From contig CAVQSI010000007.1 in NCBI GenBank assembly GCA_963715825.1, forward strand, positions 1 to 64,000: 64,000 nt of DNA. The letters run 5' to 3'. Below, one piece after another: positions 53,837 through 62,633 of the stretch. Origin of the DNA: Sva-07 sp963715825 (GTDB taxonomy: Bacteria > Actinomycetota > Acidimicrobiia > Acidimicrobiales > Ilumatobacteraceae). The position numbers and the translations under genes were made by a program. Every line of letters begins with the position of its first letter. The first letter of the stretch is position 1. The notes under the pieces are model-generated. The model saw only the letters and a program-made list of their open reading frames with translations, was not told the DNA's origin and did no database searches.

Positions 53837-54757
53837 TCAGTCGGTCAGGCGGGCCAGGCCTTCGTCGAGGCCGGTCCACGGCGACCAACCCAGGTGGATC
53901 CGGGCGCGCACCGGTGCCACAGCAAAGCGTTGTACGTCGTGCAGGCGGGCAGGGCCACGTGTGGGCTCCAGCGCGTCGGCGCCGGGGATGGTGGCAGCGA
54001 TCGTCGACCACAGGTCTGCGATCGAGGTCTGCTCACCGGTTCCGACGTTGATCACCAGGCCACTCCCCCGGCTCGCCGACCTGACGAGTGCGTCGACGAC
54101 GTCGTCGATGAACACGAGGTCGCGCGTCTGGCGTCCGTCACCGTCGAGCACCGGTGCACGACCCGCAACCGCGGCGTCGACGAACGCTGCAACCACGCCA
54201 CCGGTCGGGCGTTGCCGAGGTCCGTACACGCTGGCGAGCGCGAGCGCCGTGAACTCGATGGCGTGGAGGTCGCGGTACGACACGAGCAGGTCGATGATCG
54301 CCCGTGCGACGACGCCGCGCACCCCGCGTGGTTCGAGCTGCGACGGCTCACCGTCCTTGACCGGCAGCGCCTTCGACGTCGGATACCCGTAGATCGCCGA
54401 TGCCGGCAGTGCCACGACGACCTTCGCGACCCCGTGGCGGCGGGCGGCCTCGAGGGTTGCGAGCGCCGCCAGGAAGGCCTCGCCCTGGGCCGCCGGTTCC
54501 GCATCGTGGCGCGGCAGCAGCGCGAGCTGGAAGATCACGTCGGGTCGTCGAGTGCCGATCGACGACTCGGCTTCGGCCGAGGCGGCATCGAGGTGGTGGA
54601 TGCGCAGTGCGCCACCAGACGACCGCGCTGCCGCGAGGTTGGCGAGCGAGCCGACGGTGAGGTTGTCGATGACGTCGACGGTGTGGTCTTCGGCCAGGAG
54701 ACGGTCGACGAGGTGCGACCCGATGAACCCGGCTCCCCCGATGACGACGACGTTCAC
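53837..54757 (-). CDS. extended SDR, sugar-nucleotide epimerase-like, atypical active site
   Basis: A 306-residue Rossmann protein. Cofactor motif GGAGFIGSH (residues 7-15), 'DVIDNLTVGSLANLA' and the 'YGPRQRPTGGVVAAF' segment are like UDP-glucose/GDP-sugar epimerases. The active-site Tyr-xxx-Lys usually found as P-Y-G-x-S-K is replaced by EPRGVRGVVARAII, so the catalytic Tyr and Lys both appear to be absent; the conserved Ser (ALPASAIYG) remains. It may bind a sugar nucleotide without the usual redox chemistry. It lies 40 bp downstream of the nucleotidyltransferase gene. Confidence 0.8.
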   Translation of the reverse strand: MNVVVIGGAGFIGSHLVDRLLAEDHTVDVIDNLTVGSLANLAAARSSGGALRIHHLDAASAEAESSIGTRRPDVIFQLALLPRHDAEPAAQGEAFLAALATLEAARRHGVAKVVVALPASAIYGYPTSKALPVKDGEPSQLEPRGVRGVVARAIIDLLVSYRDLHAIEFTALALASVYGPRQRPTGGVVAAFVDAAVAGRAPVLDGDGRQTRDLVFIDDVVDALVRSASRGSGLVINVGTGEQTSIADLWSTIAATIPGADALEPTRGPARLHDVQRFAVAPVRARIHLGWSPWTGLDEGLARLTD

Positions 54758-54797
54758 GGCATCGACCGTAGCGCCGCTGCTCCGAGGTCGGATCGCG

Positions 54798-55799
54798 TCA
54801 CGATGACACAGCGGGGGCGGTGCCCTCGATCAGCGACTCACCGTCGCCCACGTGGCCCTCGGCGCCGATCATCGAGTCACACACCACGGCGTTCGCTCCG
54901 ACCGCTCCCATCACCAGCGAGCGCTCGACCGTGGCGCCCGACGCGACGGAGGCGCCGGCCAGCAGCACCGAATCGATCACCGTGGCACCGGATGCGACCT
55001 GGACGTCGGCGCCGACGATGCTGTGATCGATGCGAGCGTCCGCTGACACCATCGCCGTCGGGGCGATTGCGTCGCAGTGTTCGGTGCGACGCTTGCCGTC
55101 GAGCAGATCGAGATTGGCAGCGCGGTAGAGCAGCGGGACGCCGGCGTCGATCCAGTAGTCGTCGGTGGCCACGCCGTACAGGCCGCCACCGGCGACGAGC
55201 CGTTGGAAGGTGTCGCGCTCGACGGACACCTTGGTGGCGGCCGGGATGAGGTCGAGTACGGACGGCTCGAACACGTAGGTGCCGGCGTTGATCAGGTTGC
55301 TCGGCTCGGTTCCGGGCGCCGGCTTCTCGACGAACGCCCGCACTGCGCCGTCATCGGCGAGGTCGACCACGCCGAATGCGGAGGGATCCTCGACGCCGAT
55401 GAGGTGCAGCGTGGCGTCGGCACCGAACGATCGATGCGCCCGGACCAGCGCCGACACGTCGAGGTCGGTCATCACGTCGCCGTTGGCCACCACGAACGTG
55501 TCGTCGATGCCGGCGAACTCGGCGGCGAACTTGATCGCTCCGGCGGTGTCGAGCGGCTCGGGCTCGACCGCGTAGGTGAGCGCCACGTCGCCGCACCGCC
55601 CATCGGGGAACGCCTCGACGAACGGTTCGGGCCGGAACCCCAACGCGAGCACGACCTCGGTGACACCGCCGCGGCCGAGTCGATCGACCAGGCGGGCGAT
55701 CATCGGGACGTGCCCGATGGGCAGCATCGGCTTGGGTGTGCTGAGCGTGAGCGGACGCAGGCGCGTGCCGAAGCCTCCGACGAGGACGACGGCGCGCAT
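54798..55799 (-). CDS. manC: mannose-1-phosphate guanylyltransferase-like nucleotidyltransferase
   Basis: A 333-residue NDP-sugar pyrophosphorylase with GT-A fold: 'VVLVGGFGTRLRPLTLSTPKPMLPIGHVPMI' is the nucleotide-binding loop, 'VVANGDVMTDLDVSAL' the metal-binding acidic site and 'AGTYVFEPSVL', 'DDYWIDAGVPLLYRAANLDLL' are typical. The C terminus holds hexapeptide repeats of a left-handed beta-helix (DHSIVGADVQVASGATVIDSVLLAGASVA), as in GMPPB/ManC-like GDP-mannose pyrophosphorylases. ADP- or dTDP-sugar specificity cannot be excluded. It overlaps the previous gene by one base (TGATG). Confidence 0.85.
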   Translation of the reverse strand: MRAVVLVGGFGTRLRPLTLSTPKPMLPIGHVPMIARLVDRLGRGGVTEVVLALGFRPEPFVEAFPDGRCGDVALTYAVEPEPLDTAGAIKFAAEFAGIDDTFVVANGDVMTDLDVSALVRAHRSFGADATLHLIGVEDPSAFGVVDLADDGAVRAFVEKPAPGTEPSNLINAGTYVFEPSVLDLIPAATKVSVERDTFQRLVAGGGLYGVATDDYWIDAGVPLLYRAANLDLLDGKRRTEHCDAIAPTAMVSADARIDHSIVGADVQVASGATVIDSVLLAGASVASGATVERSLVMGAVGANAVVCDSMIGAEGHVGDGESLIEGTAPAVSS

Positions 55800-56686
55800 C
55801 AGCCCTCGGTGGTCGAAGGGACGTCAGCGCTGGTGTCGACCGGCGCCGAATCGTCCGGCGTTTCGCCGTCCGGCGTGGTGGCGGCCGGGGCCAACTGGTC
55901 GTTGGGGTTGACCACGTCGCTGTCGATCTCGCCGAGGCTCGGCAGCTCAGGCGCCCACGGGGGCATGCTGACGTCGGTGCCGGCGGGCACGAAGGCGATG
56001 GCGACGACCATCTGGTCGCGGTCGAGGCGGATGTTGTCGAAGTCGGCGATGTAGGTGGTGCCGTCGTCGGTGTCGGTGAAGTTGTTCCACACGACGACCT
56101 TCAGCTCGGCGTCCTCCTCGGAGCCGTCGATCGGGCAGGAGTCGCCATCTTCCCACTCGAGGACGTTCTCGCGGGCCACCAGCGCCTCGTTCGGCGGATC
56201 GGCGGCGGCGAACTGCTCGCGGATCGCCGGCTCCTGGTTGTCAGGGAACGTCAGTTTGCTGTTGGTGAGTTCGACGCCGTAGGTGTCGAGGAACACGCCG
56301 AGCGTGGCGTTGCTGCCGATCGCGGCCGACGAGAACGGGTGCCAGTGGATCAGGCCGTCGTTGTGGCTGTGGATCCCGGTGCGCTGGTACTGAGTGAAGT
56401 TCTCGGTGCCCTGCTGTTCGGCGTCGCCCTCGAGCTGGAACCAGCTGTCGCAGAGGTAGAAGCCGTAGGCGTGGTGCCAGTGATCGCTCAGCTGCGGGGC
56501 GCCTGAGGCGTCGACGGACGGCCGGCTCTGGCGGGCATAGACGACCAGCGACATGCCGAGAACGATGACGATGGTGACCACCACGGGGAACAGCGTTCCG
56601 CCCTGGAATCGGACCTTCTTGCCCGAGCCGGACTTTGCCAGCTTGGCGGCTTTCTTGGTGGATGACGAGGAGGGTGCCACGACCAT
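55799..56686 (-). CDS. membrane-anchored protein with His-rich exoplasmic domain
   Basis: A 295-residue protein with a basic cytoplasmic N terminus, one transmembrane helix (TLFPVVVTIVIVLGMSLVVYA) and an exoplasmic domain. It has clustered histidines: 'SDHWHHAYGFYLCDSWF' and, about 30 residues on, 'IHSHNDGLIHWHPF', together with two cysteines (YLC and DSC) that might pair. The C terminus is Pro/Thr/Asp-rich. I recognise no named family; metal binding is only suggested by the histidines. It is translationally coupled to the manC-like gene. Confidence 0.75.
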   Translation of the reverse strand: MVVAPSSSSTKKAAKLAKSGSGKKVRFQGGTLFPVVVTIVIVLGMSLVVYARQSRPSVDASGAPQLSDHWHHAYGFYLCDSWFQLEGDAEQQGTENFTQYQRTGIHSHNDGLIHWHPFSSAAIGSNATLGVFLDTYGVELTNSKLTFPDNQEPAIREQFAAADPPNEALVARENVLEWEDGDSCPIDGSEEDAELKVVVWNNFTDTDDGTTYIADFDNIRLDRDQMVVAIAFVPAGTDVSMPPWAPELPSLGEIDSDVVNPNDQLAPAATTPDGETPDDSAPVDTSADVPSTTEG

Positions 56687-56719
56687 GAGAGGCTAGCGGG
56701 GCCCGGATCGGATGCGGGT

Positions 56720-57989
56720 TCAGGCCCCGTTTCCGGCCCGGGCGCTCGTCAGTTCGCGCAGCAGCCGGTCGTAGCTGGCACCGACTGCCGACGGTGAAGC
56801 GTTGGCCTCGACCCAGGCCCGCCCGAGCGCGCCGAGCGCCCGTGCGCGTTCGGGTTCCTCGACGAGCGAACGGATCGCTGCGGTGAACGCAGCGGCATCA
56901 TCAGGCGCCGACGGCGAGACCGCCACCCGACTCGTCGAGGATCCGCGGGACGGCGGTACCGGGGTCGATCGACGCCACGACCGGGCGACCGGCAGCCATG
57001 ATCGAATACGTCTTCGAGGGGACGCTGACCCGGCCGAGGCCCCGCCGCAGTGGCACCACGTGGACATCGCCGGTAGCAAGCAGTTCCGACAGACGCTCCG
57101 GCTCGATGTAGTCGGCGAACCGCACGTTGGCGATGTCGGCGCCCGCCGCCTCGAGCGAGGGGCGAGCCGCACCGTTGCCGTTGATCAGGAACATCACGTC
57201 GGGCAGTTCCCGCGCCGCCGCGAGCACCATCTCGAGCGACTGCGAGAACCCGACGTTGCCGGCGTACAGCACCACCGGGCCGTCGCCGAGTCCGAGTTCG
57301 GCCCGATACGCAGTGGAACGGTCGGCCGGAACGATCGCCTCGGTGTCGACGAAGTTGGGGATCACATGGACGGTGTCGGCGGTGCCCAGCTTGTCGACGA
57401 CGTTGTCGCGCAGGTCGTCGGACAGCACCGTGACCGCATCAGCCGCGAGGTAGCTGACCCGTTCGAGCCAACGCGCTGCGGTGATGATCGTGCGGTTCGA
57501 GATCGCACCGGTCTCGACGGCGGCGTCGGGGAAGACATCCTGGATGTTGAACACCATCGGGCAACGACGGAGCCGACTCGCCACCCAGCCCGTCAAGCCG
57601 AGCGTGAGCGGCGGCGACATCGAGATCACCGCACCCGACCGACGGAACCATCCGCCGGCGCGCAGGCAGAACACACCGGCGAGCAACGAGTAGGCGGCAA
57701 AGCCGAACGCCCGCCTGAGGAGGTTGGACTTGTCGCGGCCGGGGAACGGGTGGACCCGTGTGATCGACCCCCACGCGGTCTGCTCGGTGCGGGCGAGGCG
57801 ACCCTCCCAGCCCGACTCGATCCGATGTCCCCGGTACCAGGGCAGCGACGTGACGACGTGGACGGTGTGCCCGAGTGCCACCAGTTCCTCGACGATACGG
57901 GTCATCACCACGCCGGTCGGCGCAGTGTCCGGCGCGAAGTGCGGGCACAGCACCACCAGCGGCCGAAGCTCCTTCGGGCTGCCGGTCAT
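56720..57989 (-). CDS. GT4-family glycosyltransferase (frame broken near 56903)
   Basis: A GT-B glycosyltransferase of WbuB type starting MTGSPKELRPLVVLCPHFAPDTAPTGVVM. The donor half has 'VVLYAGNVGFSQSLEMVLAAAREL' and the E-x7-E region 'VSVPSKTYSIMAAGRPVVAS'. The frame terminates at 56901 just after 'SGGGLAVGA', while the next frame continues DDAAAFTAAIRSLVEEPERARALGALG to 56720. One extra base near 56903 explains this; the restored length is about 422 residues. Its start overlaps the preceding gene by 4 bp. Confidence 0.85.
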
Positions 57990-59158
57990 CGACCGATCCG
58001 GAACGCCAGGTGGTACGCGTCGGCGAGCGCAGCACCGGACCGTTCGGTGGTGAACGCGCGAGCGCGGGCCCGACCCGCCGAGCGCATGACCTCGGCGCGG
58101 GCGTGCACGGTGGTGAGCGCGTCGGCCCATGCGTCGACGTCGAGGGGGAGCACCAACCCGGCATCGCCGACAACTTCGGCGAGCGCCGGTTGGTCCGAGC
58201 AGATCACGGGGGTGCCGAGCGCCATCGCCTCGACCGCCGGGGCACCGAACCCCTCGTACTGGCTCGGGAACACGAGCGCGTCGGCGGCCGCGACCAAGCC
58301 GTCACGATGGGCGTCGGGAACCCGGCCGGGCCGCACCACACGGGACCCGAGCCCGAGCCTGGCGATGTCGGCCACCACGTCGGCCTCGGCGGCGCCGCGG
58401 CCACCGAGCAGCACGAGGCGCAGATCCGGGTCGGTCCAGTGGCGGGCCATCACCTCGAGCAGGAAGCGGTGGTTCTTGTGGGGGTGGGTGATCGCCGGAT
58501 ACACGATCATCGGGCCGGCTCCCAGTCCGTAGTCGCGGCGCAGATCGAATGCCGACGGCGCGTCGGCGCCCAATGACGCCTCGACACCGTGGGGCACCAC
58601 CACCACGTGGTTCGGATCGATGTCGTAGGCGTTGATCACGGTGGTTCGTACGTAGTCGGTGGGCACGGCGACCACGGCAGCTCGGTCGACCGACCGCGGG
58701 ATCGTCCGTTCGAGGTAGCGACGTTTCGTCGGCGTCAGGTAGTCGGGGTGGGTGAGGTACTGCAGATCGTGGATGGTGAGCACGATCGGCGTGCGCCCGA
58801 CGGACGGGGTCGTGCCACCGCCGTGGTGGACGATGTCGGCGCTGCGGGTGCGACGACGCAGCCAGGTGTGTTCGGCGAGCACCCGCCGGGGCCGGCTGGT
58901 GCCGGTGATCGCTGCGGCCTGCATCGGATACAGCGGAGCGAGTTCTGGGTGCGCGTCGACGAACGACGGCAGGCAGTACAGCGTCGGCACGAACGGCCCG
59001 GGGTGCGAGGCGAGGCCGAGCAATTGCCGCACGAGGTACTGCTCGGAGCCCCCGACGTCGCCGGGCACGCACCACAGCAGGTTGACGGCCACGTCGATCG
59101 ACGACAGACGACCACTGTGCGCTCCGGTCTCGGGTTCGGGTTCGGCTCGATCGTTCAT
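57986..59158 (-). CDS. GT4-family glycosyltransferase
   Basis: A 390-residue GT-B enzyme beginning MNDRAEPEPETGAHSGRLSS. The acceptor half has 'VPGDVGGSEQYLVRQLLGLA' and 'TIHDLQYLTHPDYLTPTKRRYL'; the donor half 'MIVYPAITHPHKNHRFLLEVMA' and the E-x7-E motif 'PSQYEGFGAPAVEAMALGTPVICS'. Mannosyl- or glucosyltransferase activity is plausible. It overlaps genes on both sides by ATGA, so is coupled with the other glycosyltransferases. Confidence 0.9.
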   Translation of the reverse strand: MNDRAEPEPETGAHSGRLSSIDVAVNLLWCVPGDVGGSEQYLVRQLLGLASHPGPFVPTLYCLPSFVDAHPELAPLYPMQAAAITGTSRPRRVLAEHTWLRRRTRSADIVHHGGGTTPSVGRTPIVLTIHDLQYLTHPDYLTPTKRRYLERTIPRSVDRAAVVAVPTDYVRTTVINAYDIDPNHVVVVPHGVEASLGADAPSAFDLRRDYGLGAGPMIVYPAITHPHKNHRFLLEVMARHWTDPDLRLVLLGGRGAAEADVVADIARLGLGSRVVRPGRVPDAHRDGLVAAADALVFPSQYEGFGAPAVEAMALGTPVICSDQPALAEVVGDAGLVLPLDVDAWADALTTVHARAEVMRSAGRARARAFTTERSGAALADAYHLAFRIGR

Positions 59159-60261
59159 GCGGCCACTTCACGGTAGACGGCAAGGGTCAGTTCGGCCGAC
59201 CGCTCCCACGTCAACGCCGCAGCCCGGCCACGGCCCGCGGTGGCGAGTTCGCTGCGCCGGTCTGCGGCCTCGAGCACGCCGCGGGCGATGTCGTCGACGT
59301 CGAACGGGTCGACGAGCACCGCCGCTCCCCCGGCGACCTCCTCGGTCGAGGTCCCCCTGCTGGTCACCACGGCGGCCCCTTGGGCCATCGCCTCGGCCAC
59401 GGGGAGACCGAAGCCTTCGCGCTCGCTGGGGTAGGCGAACACGGTGGCCGCGGCGTACAGCGCCGCCAGGTCGGCGTCGGGGATGAACCCGAGGAAGAGC
59501 GTGTCGCCGTGGTCGACGGTGCCGACGTCGCCCCACCCCTCGGCTCCGGCCACGACCAGCGGGCCGGGCATCCCCGGTCGACGCATCGCCTCGGCGAGCC
59601 GGGCGAGGTTCTTGCGCGGCTCGAACGTGCCGACGAACAGCACGAACGCATCGGGCAGCAGGTACCGGCGGCGGACTCGCTCGACGTCGGCGGCGGACAC
59701 CTCGACGACATCGACGCCGAGCGGGACGAGGCGGAGTCGGTCGGCATCGATGCCGGCGGCCACACAGTCGCGTCGGGTCGACTCGCTCGACACGATCACG
59801 CGGTCGGCGCGCCGGATGATCACGTCGAGGCTGCGGTTCATCGTGCGCACACCCTGTCGGGAGAACTTCGCGGGGTCGTGCACGAAGGCCAGGTCGTGCA
59901 CGGTGACCACGAGGGGAGCCGCGGTGCCGCACGGGACGAGCCCGGTGGCGTGGGCGACGTCGATGTCGCCGGTGACCGATTCGACCCTCGGCCAGTTCAA
60001 GCGCGTCCACGCCTCGTAGAGCAACGGTCGGGCGAGCGGCAGCATCGCCACCGCCCCGGTCGGGCGGAACTCGGCGACCGGCGCAACGGGATGCTTGCCG
60101 GCGACGAGGTGGAGTTCGACGTCGTCGGGTCGGGCTGCGAGCTCACGGGCGATGCGCAGCGCTGCGATCGCCGTGCCACCCGGGCTGGGGTGCCAGCACT
60201 GCTCGACGGTGTACGCGACGCGGATCGGTCGCTTGTCCCGCTCGGTCTCCATGGTGCCCAA
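59155..60261 (-). CDS. GT4-family glycosyltransferase
   Basis: A 368-residue GT-B enzyme, first gene of a minus-strand run of three glycosyltransferases. The start is MGTMETERDK (60261) or METERDK (60252). 'VEQCWHPSPGGTAIAALRIAREL' and 'VTVHDLAFVHDPAKFSRQGV' belong to the acceptor half, 'VLFVGTFEPRKNLARLAEAM' and 'YPSEREGFGLPVAEAMAQGAAVVTS' (E-x7-E) to the donor half. A likely promoter region with two palindromic repeats lies upstream. Confidence 0.9.
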   Translation of the reverse strand: MGTMETERDKRPIRVAYTVEQCWHPSPGGTAIAALRIARELAARPDDVELHLVAGKHPVAPVAEFRPTGAVAMLPLARPLLYEAWTRLNWPRVESVTGDIDVAHATGLVPCGTAAPLVVTVHDLAFVHDPAKFSRQGVRTMNRSLDVIIRRADRVIVSSESTRRDCVAAGIDADRLRLVPLGVDVVEVSAADVERVRRRYLLPDAFVLFVGTFEPRKNLARLAEAMRRPGMPGPLVVAGAEGWGDVGTVDHGDTLFLGFIPDADLAALYAAATVFAYPSEREGFGLPVAEAMAQGAAVVTSRGTSTEEVAGGAAVLVDPFDVDDIARGVLEAADRRSELATAGRGRAAALTWERSAELTLAVYREVAA

Positions 60262-60318
60262 TCATGTCGGCTCGCGACGGTCATGCGGCGACACTCCCAC
60301 GCAGCCGTCACCCCCGAA

Positions 60319-60423
60319 GCGATGAGTTTCCGCGCGGACAGGTCGCGCGGAAACTCATCGCTCGAACGTGACACCCGCACGCGATGAGTCTCCGCGCGGA
60401 CAGGTCGCGCGGAAACTCATCGC
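60319..60423. repeat. tandem pair of 43-bp palindromic elements (copy B)
   Basis: Unit 1 is 60319-60361: an 18-bp perfect arm GCGATGAGTTTCCGCGCG, 7-nt loop GACAGGT, and its reverse complement. The dyad extends by one base to 60318 and 60362. Unit 2 is 60381-60423, the same with one mismatch. Spacing 19 bp, period 62, exactly as in copy A. The second unit contains the mug stop codon, so it probably serves as its terminator. Confidence 0.93.
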
Positions 60424-60989
60424 TCGGGGACGATGCCGGCAGCGACGGCGGCTGTCCGGTAGGCAGCCGCGAGCGTGCTGGTGGTTTCGTGGGCGTTCAG
60501 TCCGCTCGGGTTCGGCACGACGAACAGGCGCGAGCCCTCGAACCGCTCCGGCTGCTCCCCCATCGTCGCCTTGGGCACCCCGAACGCCGTGCGGTACGCC
60601 GTGATGCCGGCGACCGCAACGACCGTGGGACGGTGAGCGCGCACGAACACCCGCAACTGCTCGCCACCCGCCCGCAGCTCCTCGGCGTTGAGCTCGGATG
60701 CCTTCGCCGTGGCACGGTGGACCACGTTGGTGATCCCGATCCCCCGCTCGATGAGCGCGCGGCGATCCTCGTCGGTCATGCCGACGCCGCGGTCGACCGG
60801 CGCGTCGATGATCCCCGCTTCGAGCAGGGCCGGGTAGAAGCGGTTGCCGGGGTGGGCGAAATGGGTCTGCGTCGCCGCCGTCCACAGCCCCGGGTTGATG
60901 CCGACGAACAGCAGCCTCAGGCCCGGACCCACCAGGTCGGGCACGGTTGCGTCGACGAACGAGTCGAGTTCGGCTCGGGAAAACCCCAC
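60417..60989 (-). CDS. mug: G/U mismatch-specific DNA glycosylase (Mug-like)
   Basis: A 190-residue uracil-DNA-glycosylase-superfamily protein removing U or T from mismatches. The catalytic motif is 'LRLLFVGINPGLWTAATQTHFAHPGNRFYPALLEAG' (G-I-N-P-G) and the second motif 'VVPNPSGLNAH'. The start was set at the GTG at 60989 (VGFSRAELDSFVD), which aligns with family N termini; an alternative GTG is at 61016. The stop codon lies within a palindromic repeat. It is divergent from the GNAT gene. Confidence 0.9.
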   Translation of the reverse strand: MGFSRAELDSFVDATVPDLVGPGLRLLFVGINPGLWTAATQTHFAHPGNRFYPALLEAGIIDAPVDRGVGMTDEDRRALIERGIGITNVVHRATAKASELNAEELRAGGEQLRVFVRAHRPTVVAVAGITAYRTAFGVPKATMGEQPERFEGSRLFVVPNPSGLNAHETTSTLAAAYRTAAVAAGIVPER

Positions 60990-61023
60990 GTCACCGATGG
61001 TAGGGGTCTGCAACACTCCGTCG

Positions 61024-61669
61024 ATGGCGAATGACCATTGGCCACTGTTCGACGTCGAGGTCCGCACGCCGAGGCTCACCCTGCGTGCGCTCGACGACTC
61101 GCTCGCAGCCCGGCTGCTCGCCGTGGCCGCACGCGGTGTCCACGACCCGGCGGCGATGCCGTTCTCGATCCCGTGGACCGACCTGCCGTCGCCGCAGATG
61201 GAGCAGGAGGCGATGCGCTTCTACGCCCGCACGCGCGCCGAGGTGCGACCGGCGTCGTGGAATCTGCAGTTCGCGGTGGTCGTCGACGGCGAGGTGGTCG
61301 GCGCATGTGACCTGATGGCGACTGACTTCCCGGTCTTGCGGCAATTCACCACCGGATCGTGGCTCGGGCGCGAGTTCCAGGGTCGGGGCCTCGGCAAGGA
61401 GATGAGGGTGGCGGCGCTGACACTCGGCTTCGACGGATTGGGCGCCGACTATGCACTCACGGACGTGTGGCACGACAACGCCCCGTCGCTCGGGGTCACG
61501 AGAGTCGCTCGGCTACGAGCTCGAGGGCCGACGTCGGGCCCTGCGCCGAGGCATCCCTGACGAGATGCTGGATTATCGGATGGCCCGGTCGCACTGGGAC
61601 ACGATCCGGCGCAACGACATCGAACTGGTCGGCGTCGACCGCGCCTGCGAGTTCCTCGGACTCACCTGA
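61024..61669 (+). CDS. GNAT acetyltransferase (frame broken near 61501)
   Basis: An acetyltransferase of the RimJ/RimL type (ribosomal or small-molecule N-acetylation) of about 214 residues. It begins MANDHWPLFDVEVRTPRLTLRALDD; the acetyl-CoA site region is 'GSWLGREFQGRGLGKEMRVAALTLGF' (residues about 115-140). The first frame degenerates after 'WHDNAPSLGVT', while the next frame gives the expected ESLGYELEGRRRALRRGIPDEML to the stop at 61669. Removing one base near 61501 restores the family signature. Confidence 0.85.
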
Positions 61670-61674
61670 CCCCG

Positions 61675-61719
61675 CCTGTCACCCTCGAACCTGTCACCGT
61701 CGAACCCGTCACCCTCGAA
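61675..61719. repeat. three-copy 15-bp tandem repeat
   Basis: CCTGTCACCCTCGAA (61675), CCTGTCACCGTCGAA (61690) and CCCGTCACCCTCGAA (61705). It lies directly after the GNAT stop and before a hairpin. Confidence 0.88.
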
Positions 61720-61723
61720 CCCT

Positions 61724-61772
61724 GAAACTTGTAGCGATTCGACCGCTGAGCGCCCGAATCGGCGCAAGTTTC
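61724..61772. terminator. two-step hairpin between convergent GNAT and rmlD genes
   Basis: Outer stem GAAACTTG (61724-61731) pairs with CAAGTTTC (61765-61772); inner stem CGATTCG (61735-61741) with CGAATCG (61755-61761), with small internal loops and a 13-nt apical loop. It separates two convergent genes and is a likely bidirectional terminator. Confidence 0.7.
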
Positions 61773-61778
61773 GGGGGT

Positions 61779-62626
61779 TCAGGTGAGCGCGGCGACGAGT
61801 TCGGCGAGAGGTGCGCGGAAGTCGCGGAGCGGTTCGTAGCCAGCGGCGCGCCATGCGGTGTCGTCGAGGACGCTGTTGGCGGGCCGCGGTGCCGGGCGGG
61901 GCGGGTCGAGGTCGGAGGTGGCGATCGGGCGAACCCGTTCGGGGTCGTGGCCCGACGCGGCGAGGATCTCTCGTACGAACCCGTACCAGCTCACCGCACC
62001 CTGGTTCGTCACGTGGATGATCCCGGCATGCCGATCGGCGGCCAACCGCCGAAGCGCAGGCGCAAGGTCGGCGGTGAACGTCGGCTTGCCCCGCTGGTCG
62101 TCGACGAACGCCAAGGGCCTGGTCGGGATTCGCGGCCAGGCGCAGCACCAGCTTGACCATGTTGTTGCCGTGCTCACCGCACACCCACGACGTCCGAGCA
62201 ATCGCGGCCCCCGGACCGGCCGCGTGTTCGCCGGCCAGCTTCGAGCGGCCGTACACCGACTGCGGGTTGGTGGCGTCGTCCTCCCGGTAGGGGCGATCGA
62301 GCGTGCCGTCGAACACGTAGTCGGTGCTGACGTGCACGAGGTGGGCGCCGACGAGCTCACACGCAGCCGACAGGTGCCCGACCGCATCTGCGTTCACGGC
62401 GAACGCCAGCGCCTCGTTGGTCTCGCAGAGCGTCGACGGCGGTGTACGCCGCCGCGTTGATGACCGCGTCGGGGCGGACCCGGTCGAGCAGCCCGCGCAC
62501 GGCGTCGGCGTCGGTGATGTCGAGATCGGCCTTGGCGACCGCGACGACGTCGTCATCGAGCGATCGGGCGTGTTCGACGACGTCGACACCGAGTTGCCCG
62601 GCAGCGCCGGTGACGAGCAGCTTCAC
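61779..62626 (-). CDS. rmlD: dTDP-4-dehydrorhamnose reductase (frame broken near 62428 and 62115)
   Basis: An extended SDR making dTDP-rhamnose (or a related 6-deoxy sugar). It starts MKLLVTGAAGQLGVDVVEHARS with a GTG at 62626; the remaining parts are CETNEALAFAVNADAVGHLSAACEL, 'VHVSTDYVFDGTLDRPYREDDATNPQSVYGRSKLAGE' (active-site Y-x-x-x-K) and, after 62115, LAFVDDQRGKPTFTADLAPALRRL. Two single extra bases (near 62428 and 62115) explain the breaks; the repaired length is about 281 residues. It begins 7 bp after the LCP-protein gene on the same strand. Confidence 0.9.
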
Positions 62627-62633
62627 AGCCGCC

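Noticed and set aside
49225..62626. Phase variation of polysaccharide genes by slipped-strand mispairing
   Set aside because: The frame breaks do not lie in homopolymers or short repeats; each is in an ordinary sequence context.
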